Translations under genes and position numbers: made by a program
The notes under the pieces: model-generated
What the model was told of the DNA's origin: nothing
The model's database searches: none
Seen by the model: the letters and a program-made list of their open reading frames with translations, nothing else
Shown: piece after piece, positions 6,487 to 13,650 of the stretch
How the letters are laid out: each line of letters begins with the position of its first letter
Position numbering within the stretch: the stretch's first letter is position 1
Assembly: GCF_015058545.1 (NCBI RefSeq)
Contig: NZ_SVCB01000088.1
Location: 1-13,770, forward strand
DNA length: 13,770 nt
Source: Veillonella sp.
Lineage (GTDB): Bacteria > Bacillota > Negativicutes > Veillonellales > Veillonellaceae
Direction: 5' to 3'

Positions 6487-6819
6487 TTAAATAGCATTGT
6501 CATTTGTGGGCATAACGCTATCTAAGAGGAGGAGTATATTGTTGCCTATCTCCGAATAAAAACGCACGCTATCAGTTGACTCTATAAACTCCCATTTAAC
6601 ATGCATAGCCGTATCGTTAGGGCCGTACTTTGAGCGGAGCGCTGTCTGTACGGTTTGGGGTAAACGCATATCATACATGATGTTATAACGGTTGAATTTA
6701 TCGTCTACCAAGATATAGTGGCTGTCGATAATTTCCACATTATAACGGCGTGATACAAGGTCGAGTAATCCTTGAGGCACTTTGTAGTCGTTTTCTTGAT
6801 TTGTCGCAGTCAATTGCAT
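6487..6819 (-). CDS. Conserved-looking small protein of unknown function, last gene of the mut operon
   Basis: A 110-residue protein that I do not recognise. ATG 6819 has an excellent ribosome site (AAAGGAGG, about 3 nt before it), and the gene begins 22 bp after the meaB stop, so it is almost certainly co-transcribed with the methylmalonyl-CoA mutase genes. It has no signal peptide or membrane helix. The sequence is rich in Asp, Asn and Tyr with alternating hydrophobic stretches (VEIIDSHYILVDD; AMHVKWEFIE; NILLLLDSV), which suggests a small alpha/beta or mostly beta cytoplasmic fold. No cysteine or metal-binding cluster is visible. The context suggests a link to the mutase pathway, but that is inference only. 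Confidence 0.75.
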   Translation of the reverse strand: MQLTATNQENDYKVPQGLLDLVSRRYNVEIIDSHYILVDDKFNRYNIMYDMRLPQTVQTALRSKYGPNDTAMHVKWEFIESTDSVRFYSEIGNNILLLLDSVMPTNDNAI

Positions 6820-6841
6820 GGCCTCCTTTCGATGGATAACC

Positions 6842-8008
6842 CTATTTGAGTATCGGATTGCTTTTAGATCCGATAGGCTCTAATTTTTCTTCAATAAACG
6901 TATTAATAAGCTGCTGCACCGCTAAGGTTGGTGTCAGTTCGCCTTGAAGAACTTTACTTTCCACTTCGTCTCGGGAAGCTACGATTCGCGGCGCCCGATA
7001 GAATAAGTTGTGAAGATGTTCTTCCACCATGGAGTATACCCAGGACATGGTTTGCTGTTTGCGTCGTTCCGCCAAGACGCCGTTAGCTTTGCACTGTTCA
7101 ATGAAGGTTTCAATGACATCGTGCCAAAGTTCCATAACGCCTTCGCCGGTATAGGCCGAGCAAGTATAAGCCTGGGTAGTCCACCCTTCGGTAGCAGGCC
7201 GTAAGAAATGGAGAATCCGGTTGTATTCGGATTTTGTGATTAAAGCTTTCGGCTTATTGTCACCGTCCGCTTTATTGACCACGATGGCATCGGAGAGTTC
7301 GATAACCCCTTTTTTCATGCCTTGCAGTTCGTCACCGGCGCCGGTGAGTACGACTAATAGGAAAAAGTCGACCATGGAGCGCACGGTGGTTTCACTTTGA
7401 CCAACCCCGACGGTTTCGACGAGGATGGTGTCATAGCCGGCCGCTTCGCAAAGCAGCAAGGTTTCGCGGCTCTTACGGGTGAGGCCCCCAAGTGTGCCGC
7501 CCGAAGGGGACGGACGAATGAAGGCATTTTCCTGGCGGGACAGGGTAAACATACGAGTTTTATCGCCCAAGATACTGCCGCCCGTTACGGTACTGGACGG
7601 ATCCACCGCCAAAACGGCTACCTTATGCCCTTCTTGGCAAAGTTTGGTACCGAGGCATTCGATAAATGTGGATTTACCGGCGCCCGGTACCCCGGTGATG
7701 CCGATACGGGTCGCTTTACCGGTGTAGGGCAGGACTTTTTGAATGACTTGCTGGGCCATTTCAAAATGGGCGGCCGCGTTACTTTCGATGAGGGTAATGG
7801 CGCGGGAGAGCATCATGCGGTTGCCGCTTAAAATGCCTTCCACGTAATCATCGACGGTAAGCTTGGCCGGCCGTTTGCCACCGGCTTGTTTAGGTGGTGT
7901 GCTTGAGGTATTACGCAAAGGACTGTCATTGACGCCGCGCATAACGCGGCAGGCGAATTTATCATCATCGGCTTCGGGAACCCAGGACGGTTTGTATCGT
8001 TCCGTCAT
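6842..8008 (-). CDS. meaB: Methylmalonyl-CoA mutase-associated GTPase MeaB (ArgK family)
   Basis: A 388-residue G3E-family P-loop GTPase that, in studied homologues, gates cofactor loading and protects or reactivates methylmalonyl-CoA mutase. Motifs: Walker A GVPGAGKS (residues 106-113), VDPSST (135-140), GDKTRM (148-153), Walker B/switch region ETVGVGQSE (198-206) and the guanine-specificity motif NKAD (245-248). The C-terminal ~100 residues correspond to the helical dimerisation arm. The protein is about 55 residues longer than well-known homologues of about 330; the extra part is a polar N-terminal extension (roughly residues 1-45). It starts at ATG 8008, 4 bp after the mutB stop, consistent with translational coupling and one complex. 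The older annotation of this family as an LAO/AO transport kinase is considered wrong. Confidence 0.93.
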   Translation of the reverse strand: MTERYKPSWVPEADDDKFACRVMRGVNDSPLRNTSSTPPKQAGGKRPAKLTVDDYVEGILSGNRMMLSRAITLIESNAAAHFEMAQQVIQKVLPYTGKATRIGITGVPGAGKSTFIECLGTKLCQEGHKVAVLAVDPSSTVTGGSILGDKTRMFTLSRQENAFIRPSPSGGTLGGLTRKSRETLLLCEAAGYDTILVETVGVGQSETTVRSMVDFFLLVVLTGAGDELQGMKKGVIELSDAIVVNKADGDNKPKALITKSEYNRILHFLRPATEGWTTQAYTCSAYTGEGVMELWHDVIETFIEQCKANGVLAERRKQQTMSWVYSMVEEHLHNLFYRAPRIVASRDEVESKVLQGELTPTLAVQQLINTFIEEKLEPIGSKSNPILK

Positions 8009-8012
8009 AGTA

Positions 8013-10196
8013 TCACTCCTCTAGACGTTCATTTAACAATTCGAGTACTTTCTTCGCGCATACAGGGATAATGGTACCCGGGCCAAAGATGGCGGCGGCA
8101 CCGTGTTCATATAAGAAATCATAATCTTGCGCCGGAATTACGCCGCCGATGATAACCATAATATCTTCACGGCCACGTTTTTTGAGCTCTTCAATGAGTT
8201 GCGGCATAAGCGTTTTATGACCGGCGGCCAAGGAGCTGATGCCGACGATGTGAACGTCATTGTCCACGGCGTCTTGGGCAGCTTCTTCCGGAGTCTGGAA
8301 TAAAGGTCCGATATCTACGTCGTAGCCCATGTCGGCGAAGGCTGTAGCAATAACTTTGGCACCGCGGTCATGACCGTCTTGGCCCATTTTAGCGATAAAG
8401 ATACGTGGACGACGACCTTCCCGTTCTTCGAAGTCATCCGTCATCTGACGTACTTCGGAGATAACGTCGTCATCGCTGAATTCACTGCTGTATACGCCGG
8501 AAATGGAACGGATAATCGCTTTGTGGCGTCCGCAGACTTTTTCAACGGCATCGGAAATTTCACCTTTGGAAGCACGGGCACGAGCGGCTTCAACGGCTAA
8601 TTCTAATAAGTTGCCTTCGCCGGTTTCCATGGAATGAGTAATGGCATCGAGGCATTGACGAACTTTGTCGTTGTCGCGGTTAGCGCGTAATTTTTCAAGA
8701 CGTTCAATCTGAGCCAAGCGTACGGTAGTATTATCTACTTCGAGAATATCGAGCGGATCTTCTTTATCTAGGCGCAAGTAGTTAACGCCGACGATTTTTT
8801 CACTACCGGAGTCAATATGAGCCTGGCGACGAGCGGCTGCTTCTTCGATACGCATTTTCGGAAGACCTGTGTCGATAGCTTTACTCATGCCGCCCAATTC
8901 TTCGATTTCCTGGATATGAGCCCACGCTTTGCGAATCAATTGGTTGGTCAAGAATTCTACATAGTAGGAACCGCCCCATGGGTCGATAACTTTACATACT
9001 TTCGTTTCATCTTGGATGTAAAGCTGCGTATTACGGGCAATACGGGCCGAGAAGTCGGTCGGCAAGGCGATGGCTTCGTCAAGCGCATTGGTATGAAGCG
9101 ATTGGGTATGGCCGAGCGCGGCTGCCATAGCTTCGATACAAGTACGGGTAATGTTGTTGAATGGATCCTGTTCGGTGAGGCTCCACCCGGATGTCTGCGA
9201 GTGTGTACGGAGCGCCATGGATTTAGGATTTTCCGGATTGAAGCTGTTAACGATTTTTGCCCATAACATACGGCCGGCACGCATTTTGGCGATTTCCATG
9301 AAGTAGTTTTTACCCATAGCCCAGAAGAAGGAGAGCCGTGGGGCAAACTGGTCAATGGTTAAGCCGTGTTGGGTACCGGTACGGAGATATTCGAGACCGT
9401 CCGCCAAGGTGTAACCGAGTTCAATATCGGCGGTAGCACCGGCTTCTTGCATATGGTAGCCGGAAATGGAGATACTGTTAAATTTAGGCATGTATTTGGA
9501 CGTATACGCGAAGATATCGCCGATAATACGCATGGAAGCGGCCGGAGGATAGATATAGGTGTTACGTACCATGAACTCTTTCAAAATGTCATTTTGAATC
9601 GTACCGGCCATAACTTTTTTATCAACGCCTTGTTCTTCACCGGCTAAGATGTAGAACGCCATGATTGGCAAAACGGCGCCGTTCATTGTCATGGATACGG
9701 ACATTTGATCGAGCGGAATACCGGAGAAGAGGATTTCCATATCGAGGATGGAGTCAACGGCTACGCCGGCTTTACCAACGTCGCCCACTACGCGTGGATG
9801 GTCGGAGTCATAACCGCGGTGTGTAGCGAGGTCAAAGGCGATGGATAAGCCTTTTTGACCGGCCGCGAGATTACGACGATAGAAAGCGTTGGACTCTTCG
9901 GCGGTGGAGAAACCAGCGTATTGACGTACTGTCCAAGGGCGGGTTACATACATGGTGGCGTATGGTCCGCGTAAATAAGGCGGTAAACCGGCCAAATAAT
10001 TCAAGTGATTGCAATCGGCATAGGCACCTTGGTCATATAATGGCGCTACATCGATTTGTTCCATCGTACGATAGAAGTTTTCATCAAAGGATTTGCCTGT
10101 TTCAGCTTGTAACTGACTAAGCCATTCTTGAGCAGCTTGCTCATTGGCTTCGGCCCCGGCAAATGGGATATTTGCGAAATTAGGTATCTTAGCCAT
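8013..10196 (-). CDS. mutB: Methylmalonyl-CoA mutase, large (catalytic) subunit
   Basis: A 727-residue catalytic subunit of the adenosylcobalamin-dependent mutase that interconverts succinyl-CoA and (R)-methylmalonyl-CoA, the carbon-skeleton step on the way to propionate. The N-terminal TIM barrel carries RPWTVRQYAGFS with the substrate-side tyrosine, DLATHRGYDSDHPRV, PPAASMRII with an arginine near residue 220 and SISGYHMQEAG with the active-site histidine. The C-terminal B12 domain has the base-off/His-on motif DGHDRG, histidine near residue 609, followed by GISSLAAGH and IIGGVIP. Length equals characterised large subunits (about 728). Its ATG overlaps the mutA stop by one base (TAATG). All key residues expected of an active subunit seem present. 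Confidence 0.97.
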   Translation of the reverse strand: MAKIPNFANIPFAGAEANEQAAQEWLSQLQAETGKSFDENFYRTMEQIDVAPLYDQGAYADCNHLNYLAGLPPYLRGPYATMYVTRPWTVRQYAGFSTAEESNAFYRRNLAAGQKGLSIAFDLATHRGYDSDHPRVVGDVGKAGVAVDSILDMEILFSGIPLDQMSVSMTMNGAVLPIMAFYILAGEEQGVDKKVMAGTIQNDILKEFMVRNTYIYPPAASMRIIGDIFAYTSKYMPKFNSISISGYHMQEAGATADIELGYTLADGLEYLRTGTQHGLTIDQFAPRLSFFWAMGKNYFMEIAKMRAGRMLWAKIVNSFNPENPKSMALRTHSQTSGWSLTEQDPFNNITRTCIEAMAAALGHTQSLHTNALDEAIALPTDFSARIARNTQLYIQDETKVCKVIDPWGGSYYVEFLTNQLIRKAWAHIQEIEELGGMSKAIDTGLPKMRIEEAAARRQAHIDSGSEKIVGVNYLRLDKEDPLDILEVDNTTVRLAQIERLEKLRANRDNDKVRQCLDAITHSMETGEGNLLELAVEAARARASKGEISDAVEKVCGRHKAIIRSISGVYSSEFSDDDVISEVRQMTDDFEEREGRRPRIFIAKMGQDGHDRGAKVIATAFADMGYDVDIGPLFQTPEEAAQDAVDNDVHIVGISSLAAGHKTLMPQLIEELKKRGREDIMVIIGGVIPAQDYDFLYEHGAAAIFGPGTIIPVCAKKVLELLNERLEE

Positions 10197-12382
10197 TATT
10201 TAATCATCCCCTTTTCTTGTTGCATCCGTAACAGTGTTTCGTAGCAGTTGGAGCGTACACTGATGTAATCATCCATACCGGCTGCATCGCATAACTCTTT
10301 GAGTTCAGGTGATGGCGCACCGGCGAGGAATACTTTCATTTCAGGGCGCTGAGCTTTGATGCCTTTCGTAACGGCCGGCGCCAGTTCCGGATAGGTGTCG
10401 TCGGTGGAGCATACGATAGCTACGTCAGCTTTAGATTCTAAAGCGGCAGCCACGGCATCTTCTACCGTTTTAAAACCATCGTTTAAGGCTACATCAAAGG
10501 CAGCTACCTGCATGAAGGATGTAACAAAGTCGGCACGGGCTTTATGTTGTGGGATTGGCCCCATATTAGCCAAGAAGATATGAACATTATCGCCGGTTTC
10601 GGCTTTGTATTCTTCCGTAGTGCGACGTAACTCTTCATAACGTTCCGTCCAGCGATGGGCTTCGATTGGCGTTACTGTTTCCCCTGCGGTATCAGCAATG
10701 AGGGCTGTCGTAACTTCGCCGAAAGTAGCACCGGCGGCGAGCGCTTTTTTCACAGCCCCGATAAGGGACATCGGTTCGCTGAAGTCGGATTCTTTAATTA
10801 ACTGCAAAGCTTCATCAATCGCTTTTTGGTCAGCTTTTTGACGTTGTTCATTAAGTTCTGCCAAACGTTGTTTTAAAAGTTCCTCTTTATTAACTTCAGG
10901 CACTTCGAGCAATTCTTCCGTCATGTTTGGATACATATTGTTGCCTACGGCGCGGTCTTGGCGGGTTGCCAATTTCTTGAAGCGGTCTTCCAAAATGGCA
11001 TGAACTGCTTCTTGAACTTTACCGGCTTTGATGGCTTCAATGATGCCGCCCATAGTTTCGATTTCTTGGAATTTTGCCCAGGACTTTTCAGTAAATTCCT
11101 GAGTCAACGGTTCGAGGTACCAACTGCCGCCGGCCGGGTCGACCGGTTGAATGAAGTTGAATTCATGCTGTTCCATGATTTGGATGTTGCGGGCAATACG
11201 GCGGGAGAATTCATCACTCGGACGGATACAGTGGTCGAACGGATACACGTTCATGCCGTCAACGCCGCCCACTACAGCCGAGAAGGACTGTGATGCGGCC
11301 CGTAATAAGTTTACATATGGGTCATATACCGTCTGCGTGAAAGCTGAGGTGCTTACGTATAAGTTAATACGTTGAGCCTCTTCGTCGCCGCCGCAATGAC
11401 GCACCAATTGGGACCAGAGCATCTTAATGCTGCGGAGTTTGGCAATTTCCATGAAGAATGTAGCGCCTACGCTGAAATGGAAACGAATGTGACGGCAAAA
11501 TGTATCAACATCGATGCCGCGACGTTCCATAGCGCGCATATACGTCAACGCGGTGTGGAGGGCATAGGCCGCTTCCTGAATACCGTTGGCGCCGCCGTTG
11601 TGATATACATCAGCATCAACGAGGACAGTTTTTAAATTAGGTGCATGTGCTTTGGCCCAGTGCAAAGTGTGAGCCATTTCGTCAAATAATTCATCCAGCG
11701 GACGGCTTGCTTTGCCGAAGCGGAGTAACGAACCGATGGGGTCGGCTGCAATGGCGCCGTGTAATTCACTCGATTTGAGCCCTGCTTCTTTGCAGGCGAT
11801 AGATACGGCACTAATGAGACTAACTGCGGATGGACCGCAGAATAATTCGATTTCATATTTGTTAACATCGATGTCTTTTAATAGCGCTTTCACATCGTCC
11901 GCCGTGCTCAACGAAACACCGGTGTCGACAAAAGCTTCTTCTTGGCCGCTCACCGGGTCTAAACCTTGTAAAGTCAAGCTGTCGGTAGTAATGCTGACTA
12001 CTGTACTGCCTTTAGCCAATTCAAAAGCGGCCATAGCATTGGCATCGCTAATAGTTTTGCCATCACAGCGCTGGGCAATTGACCAAGGCGTATGAATGTA
12101 ACCGGAAGCACGAGCACCGCGCAGTTTATCTGCTAATCCCGGGTAGGTGTAAGGCTCGGTTAAATTTTCTTGATCCTCTAAACGATAAATAGGGTGAAAT
12201 AAAATACCTTCGTAAGTTTTCGTGAACATACTCTTATCGAAAGGCTTACCTTTTAACAGTTTTTCAACGGCGGCTTGCCATTCTTCATAACTGGGAATTT
12301 CAAATTCGTCAAAGGTGACAGCGGGCAATTCCTCGTGCCCATTTTGCCTTGATACGGCTAGAGTCTGCTGCTTATGTTCCAT
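10196..12382 (-). CDS. mutA: Methylmalonyl-CoA mutase, small (structural) subunit
   Basis: A 728-residue partner of MutB in the heterodimeric mutase. ATG 12382 is chosen because GAAAGGA lies 8 nt before it (12391-12397). An in-frame GTG further upstream (12457) would add 25 unusual residues and has no ribosome site. The N-terminal barrel-like domain shows SYEEWQAAVEKLLKGKPFD, the HTPWSIAQRCDG stretch and RRIARNIQ followed by VDPAGGSWYLE, all typical of the family. The C-terminal B12-like domain is degenerate: where MutB has DGHDRG this protein has GPIPQHKAR, so it should not ligate cobalamin. That is normal for small subunits, which are non-catalytic. It is longer than actinobacterial small subunits (about 620-640). 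It is the first gene of the operon and lies downstream of the cobalamin riboswitch. Confidence 0.95.
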   Translation of the reverse strand: MEHKQQTLAVSRQNGHEELPAVTFDEFEIPSYEEWQAAVEKLLKGKPFDKSMFTKTYEGILFHPIYRLEDQENLTEPYTYPGLADKLRGARASGYIHTPWSIAQRCDGKTISDANAMAAFELAKGSTVVSITTDSLTLQGLDPVSGQEEAFVDTGVSLSTADDVKALLKDIDVNKYEIELFCGPSAVSLISAVSIACKEAGLKSSELHGAIAADPIGSLLRFGKASRPLDELFDEMAHTLHWAKAHAPNLKTVLVDADVYHNGGANGIQEAAYALHTALTYMRAMERRGIDVDTFCRHIRFHFSVGATFFMEIAKLRSIKMLWSQLVRHCGGDEEAQRINLYVSTSAFTQTVYDPYVNLLRAASQSFSAVVGGVDGMNVYPFDHCIRPSDEFSRRIARNIQIMEQHEFNFIQPVDPAGGSWYLEPLTQEFTEKSWAKFQEIETMGGIIEAIKAGKVQEAVHAILEDRFKKLATRQDRAVGNNMYPNMTEELLEVPEVNKEELLKQRLAELNEQRQKADQKAIDEALQLIKESDFSEPMSLIGAVKKALAAGATFGEVTTALIADTAGETVTPIEAHRWTERYEELRRTTEEYKAETGDNVHIFLANMGPIPQHKARADFVTSFMQVAAFDVALNDGFKTVEDAVAAALESKADVAIVCSTDDTYPELAPAVTKGIKAQRPEMKVFLAGAPSPELKELCDAAGMDDYISVRSNCYETLLRMQQEKGMIK

Positions 12383-12579
12383 AGTACGAATCCTTTCTAC
12401 ATAGCAAATAGAATATGAAATGCAAGGAAATTGATGCATTTTCGCTATATACAACACTATATGGACTCGTTGGCCTTTATGATTAGGTAAAACCGGTTTG
12501 TCGCTGAGCCTCGCGCTGTTAGATGACGAGCGGCAGTTGGACTTACTTACTGTATCTCATAATAAACGCGGTAAGATAT

Positions 12580-12662
12580 ATTGTTTCCTCCTATAACAAT
12601 AATAAAACTTCCTACCGAAGAGCCATATAAGTGGATGTACCGGGCAGTCTCCAATAGGAAGT
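12580..12662 (-). other. Second structured leader element and orphan Shine-Dalgarno upstream of mutA
   Basis: Between the riboswitch terminator and mutA, ACTTCCTA (12662-12655) pairs with TAGGAAGT (12614-12607), enclosing 40 nt that contain a possible CCG...CTTCGG helix. TTTATTATT follows, too weak for a sure terminator. Next comes AGGAGG (12592-12587) in the 9-nt loop of an ATTGTT/AACAAT hairpin (12600-12580). No ATG, GTG or TTG follows it at a usable distance. An ATA at 12581 would open only a 12-codon peptide. I see no gene in 12383-12669. The stretch may be regulatory leader or the relic of a lost cistron. Confidence 0.45.
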
Positions 12663-12669
12663 AGTTTCG

Positions 12670-12706
12670 AAAAAAATACCGTTTCACAGCAAGACTGCAA
12701 AACGGT
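12670..12706 (-). terminator. Riboswitch-linked intrinsic terminator
   Basis: On the - strand ACCGTTTTGCAG (12706-12695) pairs over 12 bp, two of them G-U, with CTGTGAAACGGT (12689-12678) around a 5-nt loop. An A and seven T follow (12676-12670). It lies about 65 nt after the cobalamin aptamer and is the obvious expression platform. Its formation would stop transcription before mutA. Confidence 0.85.
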
Positions 12707-12771
12707 AAGATTGTATGCGAAAAGAATCACACCATATCTTCCCGTCTATCGCGGGTATAACGACATGCTTC

Positions 12772-12930
12772 CTTAGGCAGTTCTTCTGACTCAGTTTCAT
12801 CACTTCTTTTGCCTTCCCAAACAATCAATCATGTTCAGTGACATAAATAAAAGAAGCTCCACTTTACAGCGGCGGGACCGTGTCGGATTTGCACCGACTT
12901 CTCTATTAAGCTAAAAAGCGCCTATAGGGG
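12772..12930 (-). promoter_or_regulatory. Cobalamin riboswitch aptamer
   Basis: Read on the - strand, the element has the conserved core of B12 riboswitches. TAATAGAGAA leads into GTCGGTGCAAATCCGAC, then ACGGTCCCGCCGCTGTAA (consensus GGTGAAAATCC ... CCCGCCACTGT), and later AGTCAGAAGAACTGCC (12792-12777), the B12-box equivalent of AGYCAGGAGACCTGCC. The closing P1 helix forms from CCTATAGGC (12929-12921) and GCCTAAGG (12779-12772) with one bulged base. The promoter lies directly upstream and the terminator about 65 nt downstream. In the usual OFF arrangement bound adenosylcobalamin favours termination. The next gene is mutA, although 290 nt separate it from the terminator. Confidence 0.93.
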
Positions 12931-12953
12931 ACTGTATTTGTTTTATAATTTTA

Positions 12954-12981
12954 TTATATGTTTATAACATAATAGTGTCAA
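12954..12981 (-). promoter_or_regulatory. Consensus sigma-A promoter of the riboswitch-mut transcript
   Basis: On the - strand a perfect TTGACA (complement at 12976-12981) is followed, after 16-17 bp of A+T-rich DNA, by a perfect TATAAT (complement at 12954-12959). Transcription would begin near 12947, about 17 nt before the riboswitch P1 helix. With such a strong promoter, control must be exerted mainly by the riboswitch terminator. Confidence 0.88.
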
Positions 12982-13248
12982 TTTAAATACATGCTTGAAG
13001 CGCAGGTGAGGTATAAACGTTAGTTATAACTGACGAATAAGCGGTGGTATGCATAATCGGCAAGTAGATAGCGGGACAGAAAGTGCTGGTGTGGGGAGAA
13101 AGTTGTTTACTACTACAAGCGGTACAATCATACTATATATACTACTATATGCAGTTAAGAAGATATATGCGCTAATAGCATGCGATGTCCGCTCTGAAGG
13201 GAATAGTGTGTTTAATTAAAATCTTTCAAAATATTTCTAAAAAAGGGG
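12982..13248. other. Spacer between divergent mut and rRNA operons, no gene seen
   Basis: I find no coding region or RNA gene here. The stretch is A+T-rich in parts, with a short repeated ACTATAT pattern near 13132-13150. The part next to the rRNA promoter (about 13211-13243, runs of A and T) could serve as an UP element. Confidence 0.5.
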
Positions 13249-13278
13249 TTGACGAACCATAGGTAAAAAGGGTATGAT
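13249..13278 (+). promoter_or_regulatory. rRNA operon promoter P1
   Basis: TTGACG (13249-13254) and TATGAT (13273-13278), each 5 of 6 consensus, are 18 bp apart, with A/T tracts upstream that resemble an UP element. Transcription should start near 13285. Confidence 0.85.
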
Positions 13279-13283
13279 AGTTC

Positions 13284-13343
13284 ATGTCCTCAATCACGGG
13301 ACATCAAGCGACCGGCTTCAAGTAATTGAAGGCGGCTTGTTTT
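13284..13343 (+). other. Two consecutive hairpins at the start of the P1 transcript, the second terminator-like
   Basis: ATGTCC (13284-13289) pairs with GGACAT (13299-13304) right at the predicted start. A second structure covers 13305-13339: CAAG/CTTG, then CCG/CGG, then CTTCAA/TTGAAG capped by a GTAA (GNRA-type) loop, with a 3-nt bulge and a G-G mismatch. TTTT follows at 13340-13343. It could be an attenuator, a processing site or a leader domain. Confidence 0.55.
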
Positions 13344-13411
13344 AAGAAATGTGGTTTATATTACAGTCATTTTTGTGGCAAAACTTTTTAAAAAGAATTT
13401 TAAAAAAGTGC

Positions 13412-13440
13412 TTGATACGATAAACTGATTGCGATATACT
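13412..13440 (+). promoter_or_regulatory. rRNA operon promoter P2
   Basis: TTGATA (13412-13417) and TATACT (13435-13440) are 17 bp apart, preceded by an A/T-rich block (13381-13406) suitable as an UP element. Tandem P1/P2 promoters are usual for rRNA operons in Firmicutes. The start should be near 13447. Confidence 0.85.
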
Positions 13441-13481
13441 AATTAAGCTGTCACAGGCCGCTAGGCTAAAGCGATAAAGCA

Positions 13482-13493
13482 GATCTTTGAAAA
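13482..13493 (+). promoter_or_regulatory. boxA-like antitermination site of the rRNA leader
   Basis: GATCTTTGAAAA, within AGATCTTTGAAAACTGAACA, resembles the rRNA boxA found in Firmicutes (TGTTCTTTGAAAAC type), which is bound by NusB/S10 to prevent premature termination. It lies downstream of both promoters, in the expected position. Confidence 0.75.
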
Positions 13494-13545
13494 CTGAACA
13501 ATGTAAGGTAATCATTTTTAACGAAATGAACATAGCCAGAGTGCG

Positions 13546-13650
13546 GGTTTCAACAACGTTGAAACCAACCAAATAAATTCTAAGTCAGATAACTTCGGTT
13601 AAACTGACAACAACGAAAACGAGCTAGCGAATAGCTCCAAGATATCTTGG
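13546..13650 (+). other. Structured 16S precursor leader
   Basis: Successive inverted repeats precede the mature rRNA: GGTTTCAAC/GTTGAAACC (13546-13554 and 13558-13566), GTCAG/CTGAC (13584-13588 and 13604-13608) with an inner AAC-TTCG-GTT, GAGCTA/TAGCTC (13621-13626 and 13632-13637), and the palindrome CCAAGATATCTTGG (13637-13650). Such hairpins belong to rRNA precursor folding and RNase processing. Confidence 0.65.

Noticed and set aside
7397..7831. Long + strand open frame of 144 codons inside meaB, with similar ones in mutB and mutA (for example 8817-9266 and 11712-12095).
   Set aside because: These are antisense shadows of well-conserved genes with clear motifs; none has a ribosome site or a recognisable protein.
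12383..12457. Extended start of mutA at GTG 12457.
   Set aside because: The extra 25 residues do not look like the family N-terminus and have no ribosome site, while ATG 12382 has GAAAGGA at good spacing.
13342..13572. A 76-codon - strand open frame in the rRNA leader.
   Set aside because: It overlaps P2, boxA and processing hairpins, and its composition follows the A+T-rich leader rather than a gene.
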